From Terribacillus sp. FSL K6-0262 (lineage in GTDB: Bacteria > Bacillota > Bacilli > Bacillales > Amphibacillaceae): a DNA stretch of 64,000 bases. Positions 26,491 to 35,104 of this stretch are shown here, piece after piece. Location: NCBI RefSeq assembly GCF_037977385.1, contig NZ_CP150277.1:2209001-2273000 (forward strand), in the 5' to 3' direction. Made by a program: the position numbers and the translations under genes. Within the stretch, counting starts at the first letter, position 1, and each line of letters starts with the position of its first letter. The notes beneath the pieces were generated by a model, which worked only from the letters and a program-made list of their open reading frames with translations, was not told the DNA's origin and did no database searches.

Positions 26491-26946
26491 TCATCCGCTC
26501 CTTCGCTGTTCAAATTCCAACAGCCATTCTTTTCGCCAAGGTTCCCAGCGATATCCTGAGACAATACCGTTCTTACCGATGACTCGGTGACAAGGCACGA
26601 CGATGGCATACGTATTGCGTCCGACAGCACTGGCAGCTGCCCGCACTGCCCGTCCATTTCCAGCTTGTTCTGCGATTGCACTGTAATAGCTTGATTCCCC
26701 ATACGGAATCCGGTTGATTTGCTCCCACACTCGTTTCTGGAAAAGGCTTCCGTTCATGGCAAGCGGCAGCTGGAACTGTGTGAGCTCCCCGGAAAAATAG
26801 GCTTGCAGCTGGGACTTGGCCAGCTGCGTCAGGGAGTTTTCGTTAGCCGAAAGTTCCTCGGCAAAGAGGATACTGGTAATGAACTGCTCCGTTGCAGTGA
26901 TCTGTACATTACCTAAAGGCGTCTCGACATTACTTATATAAGACAT
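26491..26946 (-). CDS. ogt: Methylated-DNA-protein cysteine S-methyltransferase
   Basis: 151 residues. The acceptor Cys119 lies in VVPCHRVIG and the helix-turn-helix arginine finger in GNGRAVRAAASAVGRN. It removes O6-alkyl groups from guanine in a suicide reaction. The start has a GGAGG site. It is cotranscribed with the SDR gene downstream (3-nt gap), an unusual pairing. Confidence 0.93.
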   Translation of the reverse strand: MSYISNVETPLGNVQITATEQFITSILFAEELSANENSLTQLAKSQLQAYFSGELTQFQLPLAMNGSLFQKRVWEQINRIPYGESSYYSAIAEQAGNGRAVRAAASAVGRNTYAIVVPCHRVIGKNGIVSGYRWEPWRKEWLLEFEQRRSG

Positions 26947-26961
26947 GGCGGCCTCCTAAAG

Positions 26962-26995
26962 AACAAGCTCCAAAGCAGGGGCCTTGGAGCTTGTT
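26962..26995 (-). terminator. Terminator after the YkpA-like ABC-F gene
   Basis: AACAAGCTCCAA and TTGGAGCTTGTT form a 12-bp stem directly after the ABC-F stop codon and before ogt. The T run is short, so some readthrough into ogt is possible. Confidence 0.75.
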
Positions 26996-26998
26996 GGT

Positions 26999-28618
26999 TT
27001 AATTGTACATTGCTGCGATTTCTTTTTGCAGCTTCGTATCGGAAACATATTCATCATACGTCATTTCTTTATCCACAATACCGTTCGGAGTGATCTCGAT
27101 CAGACGATTCGCGATACTGTTCACAAACTGTTGGTCATGGGAAGTGAATAGGATGACACCTTTGAACTTGATCAACCCTTCATTCAGCGATTGGATGGAT
27201 TCAAGATCCAAGTGGTTCGTCGGTTCATCCAGCACCAAGACATTGGCTTTGCTCAGCATCATCTTGGAAAGCATGCAGCGTACTTTTTCTCCTCCGGAAA
27301 GCACACTTGCCTCTTTCAGCGCATCTTCTCCGCTGAACAGCATGCGGCCAAGGAAACCGCGCAAGAATGTTTCTGTCTGATCCTCAGGGGAATATTGGCG
27401 AAGCCAGTCAACCAAAGTGAGGTTCACACCATCAAAATACTCGGAGTTATCTTTCGGGAAGTACGATTGGGAAGTCGTGATGCCCCATTTATACTCGCCA
27501 GCATCAGCTTCCATTTCACCCATGATGATTTTCAGCAGTGTCGTTTTTGCGATTTCATCACGTCCGACCAGGGCCACCTTGTCTTCGCGGCCGATTGTAA
27601 AGCTGACATTATCCAGTACTTTGACACCGTCGATCGTTTTCGTGATGCCTTTTACCGTCAGTACATCATTGCCGATTTCGCGCTCTTGCTGGAATCCTAC
27701 ATACGGATAGCGGCGGGAAGAGGGTTTGATATCTTCCAATGTGATGTTTTCAAGCATCTTCTTACGTGATGTCGCTTGCTTCGATTTGGAAGCATTGGCA
27801 CTGAAACGCGCGATGAAGGATTGCAGTTCTTTGATTTTCTCTTCTTTTTTCTTGTTTTCATCCTGCGCCATTTGCGTTGCCAGCTTGCTGGATTCGTACC
27901 AGAAATCATAGTTTCCGACATAAAGCTGGATCTTGCCGAAGTCGACATCCGCAATATGGGTGCAAATCTTATTCAGGAAGTGACGGTCGTGGGATACGAC
28001 GATGACTGTATTCTCGAAATTGATCAAGAATTCCTCCAGCCATTGGATGGCCTGCAAATCAAGTCCGTTCGTCGGCTCATCCAGCAGAAGGACATCCGGG
28101 TTGCCGAACAAAGCTTGTGCCAAGAGCACTTTCACTTTCTCCGCACCAGTCAGTTCCGCCATCTTTTTGTCATGCAAGCTTTCCGGGATACCTAGTCCTT
28201 TCAAAAGGACAGCCGCATCGGATTCTGCTTCCCAGCCGTTCAGCTCTGCGAATTCACCTTCAAGCTCGGCAGCACGCATGCCATCTTCCTCGGAGAAGTC
28301 AGCCTTTGCATAAAGGGCATCTTTTTCCTCGATGATCTTGAACAGGCGCTCATGCCCCATCATGACGGTCTGCAGGACTTCATGCTCTTCATAACCAAAG
28401 TGGTTCTGTTTCAGGAAGGCAAGACGCTCTCCGTCGCCGATTGCCACATTGCCTGTTTGCGGCTCGACTTCACCGGAAAGTACCTTCAAGAAAGTGGATT
28501 TTCCGGCACCATTCGCACCAATGACCCCATAGCAGTTCCCTGGGGTGAATTTTATATTAACTTCTTCAAATAGCTTCTTATCGCCATATTGCAATCCTAC
28601 ATTATTTACCGTTATCAT
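26999..28618 (-). CDS. ykpA: ABC-F ATPase, YkpA/YbiT-like
   Basis: 539 residues (YkpA of B. subtilis is 540). Two ABC domains: Walker A GANGAGKST and a second, atypical P-loop GRDEIAKTT, with LTGAEK and LSGGEK signatures and LLDEPTNGLD and VLDEPTNHLD Walker B boxes, joined by a charged linker (about residues 235-310). There are no membrane segments: it is a soluble translation-associated ATPase that binds ribosomes. ATG 28618 has a GGAGG site 11 nt upstream. The degenerate second Walker A (no GxxGxGKS) is notable. Confidence 0.9.
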   Translation of the reverse strand: MITVNNVGLQYGDKKLFEEVNIKFTPGNCYGVIGANGAGKSTFLKVLSGEVEPQTGNVAIGDGERLAFLKQNHFGYEEHEVLQTVMMGHERLFKIIEEKDALYAKADFSEEDGMRAAELEGEFAELNGWEAESDAAVLLKGLGIPESLHDKKMAELTGAEKVKVLLAQALFGNPDVLLLDEPTNGLDLQAIQWLEEFLINFENTVIVVSHDRHFLNKICTHIADVDFGKIQLYVGNYDFWYESSKLATQMAQDENKKKEEKIKELQSFIARFSANASKSKQATSRKKMLENITLEDIKPSSRRYPYVGFQQEREIGNDVLTVKGITKTIDGVKVLDNVSFTIGREDKVALVGRDEIAKTTLLKIIMGEMEADAGEYKWGITTSQSYFPKDNSEYFDGVNLTLVDWLRQYSPEDQTETFLRGFLGRMLFSGEDALKEASVLSGGEKVRCMLSKMMLSKANVLVLDEPTNHLDLESIQSLNEGLIKFKGVILFTSHDQQFVNSIANRLIEITPNGIVDKEMTYDEYVSDTKLQKEIAAMYN

Positions 28619-28836
28619 GTATTCTTTTTCCTCCATGATCAAAAATGTCACGCATGCCTTAAGCTTACGGGATTTATAGGTGTAAGTCAATGTTCTGAAT
28701 TTTGCATGACGCAGGCAGGAGGCAAGAGCCGGCTTATCAAAATGAATCCTGTCAGGGTACTGTCCCATGCCCGGCGCTCCCGAAAAAAGCTGCCATGTGC
28801 TACACTATAGGAAGTGATTCGAGAAAGGATGTTTTC

Positions 28837-31017
28837 ATGGGTAAAACGGTTGTACTGGCAGAGAAGCCATCTGTCGGCCGCGATATAGCTCGTGTTCTTG
28901 GATGTACGAAGAAAACGAATAGCTATATGGAAGGAAAAGACTATATTGTAACGTGGGCGCTTGGTCACTTGGTGACGCTGGCTGACCCGGAGACATATGA
29001 CGATAAATATAAAACATGGAAGATAGAGGATCTGCCGATGCTGCCGGACAAGCTGAAGCTTGTCGTGATCAAGCAGACTGGCAGACAGTTCAGCACGGTC
29101 AAAACACAGCTGAACAGAAGCGATGTCAGCGAGATTGTCATTGCGACGGATGCCGGACGCGAGGGGGAGCTTGTGGCACGCTGGATCCTGGAAAAAGCAC
29201 GTGTCAACAAGCCGGTGAAGCGGTTATGGATCTCCTCGGTGACGGATAAAGCGATCAAGGATGGATTCAAAAACCTGAAAAGCGGCAAGCAATTCGAGAA
29301 TCTTTATAAATCGGCGGTAGCACGTGCAGAAGCAGACTGGTATGTCGGACTTAATGCGACACGGGCTCTGACAACGAAGTTCAATGCGCAGTTATCCAGC
29401 GGGCGCGTGCAGACGCCGACGCTGGCAATGATCCATCAGCGGGAAGAAGAGATCAAGAACTTCAAGCCGGAGACATTTTATGGTATCGAAGCCAAGACTC
29501 AAAAAGGCTTGCGCCTCATCTGGAAGGATCAGAAGCATAACAGTACACGCACGTTTTCCAAAGACAAGGCAGAACAGGTGCTGCGGAAGCTGGATCAGGT
29601 GAAGGGCACCGTGCAGGAAGTGGAGAAGAAGCTGAAGAAAAGCTATGCTCCGCAATTGTATGATTTAACGGAACTTCAGCGTGATGCCAACCGGCTGTTC
29701 GGTTTTGGCGGTAAGGAAACGCTCAATATCATGCAGCAGCTGTATGAGCGTCATAAACTTTTGACATATCCGCGGACTGATTCCCGTTATCTGTCCTCGG
29801 ATATCGTCCCGACACTGAAAGATCGTGTAAAAGCCGCTGGCGTGGGAAGCTATGGCCGTTTGGCTACAAAAATCGCCAATGCACCGATCAAGGCGACGAA
29901 AGCATTTGTAGATGATAAAAAGGTATCCGATCACCATGCAATCATTCCGACGGATCAGAATGCATATGGTGCCGATCTTTCGGATAAGGAACGGAAGATC
30001 TATGACTTGGTCATCAAGCGTTTCTTTGCGGTGCTGTTCCCGCCATTTGAATATGAACAGACGACGTTGACTGTCGAAGCTGCGGGGGAAGTGTTTACCG
30101 CCAAAGGGAAAATCGTGAAGAAACAAGGCTGGAAGGAAGTCTATGCGAATCGTTTCGATGACGAGGAAGCTGATGATGACCAGACGCTGCCGAATGTCGA
30201 AAAAGGGGAGCAGTGGACGCTCGCATATCGGATGACAACGGGGGAAACAAAACCTCCGGAAAGATTCACGGAAGGTACCTTGCTGCATGCGATGGAAAAT
30301 CCGGTCCGATTCATGGCCGGAGAGAACAAGGATCTTATCAAAACGATCGGCCGAACTGGCGGACTGGGCACAGTAGCGACACGCGCCGATATCATCGATA
30401 AGCTATTCAATACGTTATATATCGAGAAGCAGGGCAAATACTTGAAGATCACATCCAAAGGGCGGCAGCTGCTGGAGCTCGTACCGGAAGAGCTGAAATC
30501 CCCTGCGCTGACAGCGGAATGGGAAATGAAGCTGGGTGCCATTGCCGAAGGGAAGCTGAACCAGAAGCAATATATCTCGGAAATGAAGCAGTATGCCAAA
30601 GAAGTCGTCACGCAAATCAAAAACAGTGAGCATAAGTACAAACACGATAATATAACTGGCACGCAATGCCCGGATTGCGGCAAGCTGATGCTGGAGGTCA
30701 ATGGTAAACGCGGTCGTATGCTCGTCTGTCAGGATCGGGAATGCGGACATAAGAAGAATATCGCCAAAACGACGAATGCCCGCTGCCCTAACTGCCATAA
30801 ACGTTTGGAGCTCCGCGGTGAAGGGGAAGGACAGATGTTCTTCTGTAAGTGCGGCCATCGTGAAAAGCTAAGTACATTCAACGAGCGCCGGAAAAAGGAA
30901 AAATCCAATAAAGCGAGCAAACGAGATGTACAGAAGTATCTGAAGAAGAACCAGCAGGATGATGGCTTCACCAATACTGCCTTGGCTGATGCATTGGCAA
31001 AATTCAAGAAACAATAA
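28837..31017 (+). CDS. topB: DNA topoisomerase III
   Basis: 726 residues (family about 727). An N-terminal TOPRIM domain (VLAEKPSVGRDIARVLG, ATDAGREGEL) and the catalytic Tyr in LTYPRTDSRYL mark a type IA enzyme. Two C-terminal zinc ribbons (CPDCGK...CQDRECGH and CPNCHK...CKCGH) follow. ATG 28837 has an AAAGGA site. It decatenates and relaxes negatively supercoiled DNA, typically with a RecQ helicase; a recQ gene lies 21 kb away in this window. Confidence 0.97.
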   Translation: MGKTVVLAEKPSVGRDIARVLGCTKKTNSYMEGKDYIVTWALGHLVTLADPETYDDKYKTWKIEDLPMLPDKLKLVVIKQTGRQFSTVKTQLNRSDVSEIVIATDAGREGELVARWILEKARVNKPVKRLWISSVTDKAIKDGFKNLKSGKQFENLYKSAVARAEADWYVGLNATRALTTKFNAQLSSGRVQTPTLAMIHQREEEIKNFKPETFYGIEAKTQKGLRLIWKDQKHNSTRTFSKDKAEQVLRKLDQVKGTVQEVEKKLKKSYAPQLYDLTELQRDANRLFGFGGKETLNIMQQLYERHKLLTYPRTDSRYLSSDIVPTLKDRVKAAGVGSYGRLATKIANAPIKATKAFVDDKKVSDHHAIIPTDQNAYGADLSDKERKIYDLVIKRFFAVLFPPFEYEQTTLTVEAAGEVFTAKGKIVKKQGWKEVYANRFDDEEADDDQTLPNVEKGEQWTLAYRMTTGETKPPERFTEGTLLHAMENPVRFMAGENKDLIKTIGRTGGLGTVATRADIIDKLFNTLYIEKQGKYLKITSKGRQLLELVPEELKSPALTAEWEMKLGAIAEGKLNQKQYISEMKQYAKEVVTQIKNSEHKYKHDNITGTQCPDCGKLMLEVNGKRGRMLVCQDRECGHKKNIAKTTNARCPNCHKRLELRGEGEGQMFFCKCGHREKLSTFNERRKKEKSNKASKRDVQKYLKKNQQDDGFTNTALADALAKFKKQ

Positions 31018-31025
31018 ACGAAAGT

Positions 31026-31059
31026 AAAGACCTGCCGATTGGATATCGGCAGGTCTTTT
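31026..31059. terminator. Bidirectional terminator, topB / lysE-type gene
   Basis: AAAGACCTGCCGAT and ATCGGCAGGTCTTT form a 14-bp stem between convergent genes, with a T run on the plus strand. Confidence 0.92.
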
Positions 31060-31710
31060 TCAATGCATGCGGACTGGAGTCCCTTCTTGGAAGGCGAGTT
31101 TGCGAACGACCTCATCCCACACAATTTTCCCCCCATATAGGAGGAAGACAAAACCGAATACTGCATCCAAATATGCTTGGAATCCGAGGACGATCTTACG
31201 GATACGTTTCATGCCGATAAGGAGCAGTGCCCCGACGTACCAAGTGCTGTTGCCGAGCAAGAAACAAATGATCAGCAATAATGGATTGTGCAGCTGATCG
31301 GTACTGGCGAATTGCGGAAAAATACTGAGGAAGAACAGGCTGACCTTCGGATTCAGGAAATTGCTTAAAAATCCCATGCGAAAAGCATGTGTTTTCGTGA
31401 TTGTAAATGTCGTGTTTTCCTGCTGTCGTTTCTGTCTGCGAACGAGATGGATAATCCTCTTGATTCCGAGATAAATCAGGTAACAGGCACCGAGAAGCCG
31501 GATGCCGGTGAACAGGAGGATGGATTGCTGCAGGATCATCGATAGACCAAGCAAGGCAAAACTGATATGTATAAGCAGACTGCAGCGGTTGCCGAGCAGT
31601 GTGATGAATCCGGATCTTTTGCCTTGTGCCAATGTGTTCCGTGTCATAAGCAGGAAATCAGGTCCTGGCGTTGCAGCCAAAGCAAATCCAAGCAGGATGA
31701 TATCAAGCAT
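31060..31710 (-). CDS. LysE/RhtB family amino-acid exporter
   Basis: 216 residues, about six membrane segments. The family signature ATPGPDFLLMTRNTLAQGKRSG is split across the first loop, and FLNPKVSLFFLS is the conserved central motif. ATG 31710 has a GGAGG site 8 nt upstream. It exports an amino acid or homoserine-lactone-like compound; the substrate cannot be told. Monocistronic. Confidence 0.9.
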   Translation of the reverse strand: MLDIILLGFALAATPGPDFLLMTRNTLAQGKRSGFITLLGNRCSLLIHISFALLGLSMILQQSILLFTGIRLLGACYLIYLGIKRIIHLVRRQKRQQENTTFTITKTHAFRMGFLSNFLNPKVSLFFLSIFPQFASTDQLHNPLLLIICFLLGNSTWYVGALLLIGMKRIRKIVLGFQAYLDAVFGFVFLLYGGKIVWDEVVRKLAFQEGTPVRMH

Positions 31711-31837
31711 AGGGAAAACCTCCTTTTCAAAGATTCTAACATTGTGGGGTGCGGAATGGCATGCACATAAAAAATCTCTATAACAGCAGGAAAGGGTCAT
31801 TTTCTTATGGGAGGAATAAAGGAAGGAGGAGAGTGAT

Positions 31838-32159
31838 ATGCCGCCTAAACATATCGTTTCTGCAGCGGCGATTGTGAGGACATATTTTTTTGATCAAAGG
31901 TCCGAGGAGGGGCTGGGAAATGCCTGGCGGGCAGGTGGAGGAGGGTGAATCCCTCGCCCAGGCAGCAGTCCGCGAAGTGAAGGAAGAAAGCGGCATTGAA
32001 ATCGAAGTGACGAAGTTTTGCGGGATTTATCAAAATACCGGGAAAAGCATCTGCAATACATTATTCCTTGGCAGGCCGATCGGCGGTATTTGTACACCGT
32101 CTGAGAGGATCGAGAGCTATCTGGATGAAGCCCAGCATCCCTTTTATGTAGCATTCTGA
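31838..32159 (+). pseudogene. Nudix hydrolase gene, frameshifted and shortened
   Basis: A GGAGGAG site precedes ATG 31838, giving MPPKHIVSAAAIVRTYFF before the reading frame leaves the family pattern at a run of seven T. The +1 frame continues LIKGPRRGWEMPGGQ with a perfect Nudix box (GX5EX7REVKEESGI). Some four to five residues are also missing at the junction, and the C-terminal part after SERIE is much shorter than in intact relatives. Probably a decayed ADP-ribose-type pyrophosphatase. Confidence 0.75.
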
Positions 32160-32168
32160 TACATAGGA

Positions 32169-32205
32169 AGCACCTTGCTCAGGAAAAATAGGCAAGGTGC
32201 TTTTT
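32169..32205 (+). terminator. Terminator after the Nudix remnant
   Basis: AGCACCTTGC and GCAAGGTGCT with a 13-nt loop, followed by TTTT. Confidence 0.88.
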
Positions 32206-32263
32206 CGTTTTCAGACGAAGATTGCAGGGAAAAGCCAAGTGAAACAGGGAAGGGTGACGTTAT

Positions 32264-33505
32264 ATGGCAATGCCGAAGGAAGAAGGTCTGGACCATACCC
32301 TGGCTTTCTTGAAGGAAGGGTATGAATTCATCCTGCATCGGAGGAAGAGCTTTCAGTCCGATGTATTCGAGACTACTTTGCTTGGAAAAAAGGCGATTTG
32401 TCTCGGCGGAAAAGAAGGAGCGGAGCTTTTCTATGATACAGATAAATTCATCCGAGCTGGTGCTGCTCCGAATCGCCTCGTCAAAACACTGTTCGGGGAA
32501 GGCGGCGTTCAGACACTGGATGGAGAGCAGCATAGAAATCGAAAAGAGATGTTCATGTCCATCATGACAAGAAACCAGCTTCAGAAATTGGATCAGCTTA
32601 TCGAGAGGGAATGGGACCGGGCGAGTGAAAAATGGGATGAAGCAGACCAAATCAAATTATACGAAGCATCACACCATATACTGATGAAGGCAGCGTGTGG
32701 ATGGGCAGGTGTACCGCTGGATGACGAAAAGAAAAGGACAGAACAAATGCGCCATTTATTCGAAGCGCCGGCTGCCCTTGGAGCTTCCCATTGGCAAGGG
32801 CGAGTCTCGCGTTCCGGTGCGGAAAAGTGGATCTCGGAGTTGGTGCAGCAAGTACGCAGCGGTGACTTGCACCCGATCCGGGAAGGCGCGCTCTATGTCT
32901 TTTCATGGCATCGGGATGCAGATGGCGAGCTTTTGCCTGCGGAGGTTGCGGCTGTTGAAGTGCTGAATATACTCCGGCCGATTGTCGCCATCAGTATTTA
33001 CATTGTATTTGCCGCCCTTGCCCTGCATCAATTTCCGGAGGAAAAGAAACGCCTGGAACGAGGGGATGGCAGTATCCATCGTTTCGTACAAGAAGTCCGC
33101 CGTTTTTATCCCTTCTTCCCAGCGACGCTGGCCAAGGTGAAAAAGGATTTTGAATGGAATGGCTATCAGTTCAAAGAAGGCACGATGACATTACTGGATT
33201 TATACGGCAACAATCACGATCCGCATCTATGGGAACAGCCTGATTTATTCCGGCCGGAGCGATTTCTCGATTGGGATAAGAGCCCATTTGACTTCATCCC
33301 GCAAGGAGGCGGGGATTTCGGCATGGGACACCGCTGTGCCGGGGAGTGGGTGACGATCCAGGTAATGGAAGTGAGTGTGGATTTTCTTGTGAATAAGCTG
33401 AGGTATATGGTGCCGGAACAGGATTTGAGCTATAGCCATTCGTCCATGCCGAGCATGCCGAAGAGTCAGATGATACTGACAGATATTCGGAAAGTCAGCA
33501 GCTGA
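32264..33505 (+). CDS. cypC: Fatty-acid peroxygenase, cytochrome P450 CYP152 family
   Basis: 413 residues. It uses hydrogen peroxide to hydroxylate long-chain fatty acids at the alpha or beta carbon. The heme loop GGGDFGMGHRCAGE carries Cys358, and Arg238-Pro239 in ILRPIVAI replaces the usual acid-alcohol pair, as in CYP152 P450-BSbeta. A normal P450 reductase partner is not needed. It lies between two gene remnants and upstream of an acyltransferase cassette. Confidence 0.95.
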   Translation: MAMPKEEGLDHTLAFLKEGYEFILHRRKSFQSDVFETTLLGKKAICLGGKEGAELFYDTDKFIRAGAAPNRLVKTLFGEGGVQTLDGEQHRNRKEMFMSIMTRNQLQKLDQLIEREWDRASEKWDEADQIKLYEASHHILMKAACGWAGVPLDDEKKRTEQMRHLFEAPAALGASHWQGRVSRSGAEKWISELVQQVRSGDLHPIREGALYVFSWHRDADGELLPAEVAAVEVLNILRPIVAISIYIVFAALALHQFPEEKKRLERGDGSIHRFVQEVRRFYPFFPATLAKVKKDFEWNGYQFKEGTMTLLDLYGNNHDPHLWEQPDLFRPERFLDWDKSPFDFIPQGGGDFGMGHRCAGEWVTIQVMEVSVDFLVNKLRYMVPEQDLSYSHSSMPSMPKSQMILTDIRKVSS

Positions 33506-33545
33506 TCCATGCATATTATGCGATAATGAAGAGGAGGAGATATGT

Positions 33546-33686
33546 ATGGAAATCCTGCTTTTCCTTATCGCATTCACCGTACATAATATAGAGGAAGCTT
33601 TTTTCTTGCCTGAGTGGTCCGAGACAAGCAGATGTCGACGCACTGTGGAGCCTAAGGTCTTCCATTTTGCTGTGTTTCATGCCTGA
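33546..33686 (+). pseudogene. HXXEE-domain membrane protein remnant
   Basis: A GGAGGAG site and ATG 33546 open a 46-residue frame, MEILLFLIAFTVHNIEEAFF followed by LPEW. HNIEE is the defining motif of the HXXEE family. The frame stops after FHFAVFHA, while a neighbouring frame continues a hydrophobic stretch (LIFLLFAAGERIFKL) that looks like the next membrane segment before ending. Intact members are about 150-170 residues, so this is a frameshifted and truncated copy. Confidence 0.65.
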
Positions 33687-33780
33687 TCTTTTTACTTTTC
33701 GCCGCCGGGGAAAGAATCTTCAAGTTGTAGCTTCCAAGCATCGGCAATGATGCATTCATAAGGAGAGATATAGGGGGAAT

Positions 33781-33804
33781 GCAGTATCCATGAGAGTATA
33801 CTGC
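33781..33804 (+). promoter_or_regulatory. Inverted repeat upstream of the acyltransferase gene
   Basis: GCAGTAT and ATACTGC are 10 nt apart and lie 44 nt before the start codon. No T run follows, so an operator or leader hairpin is more likely than a terminator. Function unknown. Confidence 0.35.
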
Positions 33805-33847
33805 CTATACCAGAAAACTAGCATGAGAGAAGGAAGGGGATTTCCGC

Positions 33848-35104
33848 ATGGAAACAGATTGGTATAAACTGGATAGCGCCGGCAAGCTATATGCTTCCAC
33901 TGTTACATCCAGGGTTTCCACCGTCTTTCGTCTTTCGGCAAGTATGTATAAGTCGATAAACGCTGCATACCTTCAAGAAGCTCTGGAGGAAACACTGGAA
34001 GAGATTCCTTCTTTTAAAGTTGTCGTGAAAAGAGGCGTCTTTTGGTATTATTTCGAAAAAACAACGGCTATTCCCGTTGTTTCCGAAGAGCACTATTACC
34101 CTTGTTCCAATCTATTTTTCAGAGGACGCAACACATTTCCCTACAGGGTTCTTTACTATAATAAGAAAATCTCCTTAGAGCTTTCCCATATGCTGACTGA
34201 CGGAACCGGCGGAATGGAGTTCTTAAAGCTTCTCGTGAGGAACTATCTGAAAAGGGAAGGAATCAGTGTCCCGTCCCCGGGAAAAAAGCTAGGGGACTTT
34301 AATTTTGATAATGCATTCATCCAGCATTATGAAAAATCGGTTCCAAACTGGCAGGAGGCGCTGGATAAAGCCTATAAGATTCCTATCAGATTGGACAAGA
34401 GGGGAGTGTATCATGTTACAACCGGTAAGCTGAAAGTAGAGGTCTTGAAAGAGGTATCCAGAAAACATCAAACCAGCGTCACAACCTATTTGCTGGCATT
34501 ATATACTGAGATTTTGATCGGCATTCAAGAACAAAATTCAAAAAAGAGGAAACAGCCCATCACAATGAACGTCCCTGTCAATCTGCGTAACTTCTTTGAA
34601 AGCAGCACACTGAAAAATTTCTTTGTAAGTGTTCCGATCACAATCGATCCCCGTCTCGGTACCTATAGCTTCGAGGATATTGTGGAAGCGATCAGTATCG
34701 AGCTGAAACGATATTTAAATGGTAAACAATTAAAGACGCTGATTGCCCGAAGTGTCAGGGGAGAACGGCATTTCCTGCTTCGGACGCTCCCTTTGTTTGT
34801 AAAGGACTGGATTTCCCCGCTGGTCCACGCCAGGTTTGGCGAAAACCTGTATACAAGTTCCATTTCCAATCTCGGGGTGATATCCCTTGAAAAAGAATTG
34901 GAAGAATATGTGCAGCGGTTTGATTTCTACCCCCCGCCAAGCATCGGCAACAAAATAAAAGCCGGCGTAATCAGCTACAAGGATGATATGTATATTACAT
35001 TCGGAAATTTGTCGAACGATAGGATAGTGGAAAGGATGTTCTTCAGGAAATTAGTCGAAGAGGGCATCCAAATAAAAATTGAAACAAACAGGAGTGCATA
35101 TTGA
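33848..35104 (+). CDS. HxxxDG-motif acyltransferase (alcohol acetyltransferase / condensation-domain superfamily)
   Basis: 418 residues. The catalytic HMLTDG motif (HxxxDG, about residues 116-121) and a later NVPVNLRNFF segment are those of CoA-dependent or carrier-dependent acyltransferases of the alcohol acetyltransferase/condensation fold. There is no signal peptide or clear membrane segment. It overlaps the following membrane-protein gene by one base (TGATG), implying coupled translation. By eye its codons are richer in A and T than those of the flanks. The acceptor is unknown; lipid or surface-glycan acylation is conceivable. Confidence 0.78.
   Translation: METDWYKLDSAGKLYASTVTSRVSTVFRLSASMYKSINAAYLQEALEETLEEIPSFKVVVKRGVFWYYFEKTTAIPVVSEEHYYPCSNLFFRGRNTFPYRVLYYNKKISLELSHMLTDGTGGMEFLKLLVRNYLKREGISVPSPGKKLGDFNFDNAFIQHYEKSVPNWQEALDKAYKIPIRLDKRGVYHVTTGKLKVEVLKEVSRKHQTSVTTYLLALYTEILIGIQEQNSKKRKQPITMNVPVNLRNFFESSTLKNFFVSVPITIDPRLGTYSFEDIVEAISIELKRYLNGKQLKTLIARSVRGERHFLLRTLPLFVKDWISPLVHARFGENLYTSSISNLGVISLEKELEEYVQRFDFYPPPSIGNKIKAGVISYKDDMYITFGNLSNDRIVERMFFRKLVEEGIQIKIETNRSAY

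Noticed and set aside
28702..28836. 45-codon upstream extension of topB
   Set aside because: The TOPRIM domain begins at the ATG 28837 with its own ribosome site; the upstream residues are not family-like.
31838..31946. Programmed frameshift at the T7 run of the Nudix gene
   Set aside because: No stimulatory structure was seen, residues are missing at the junction and the C-terminus is also damaged, so decay is simpler.
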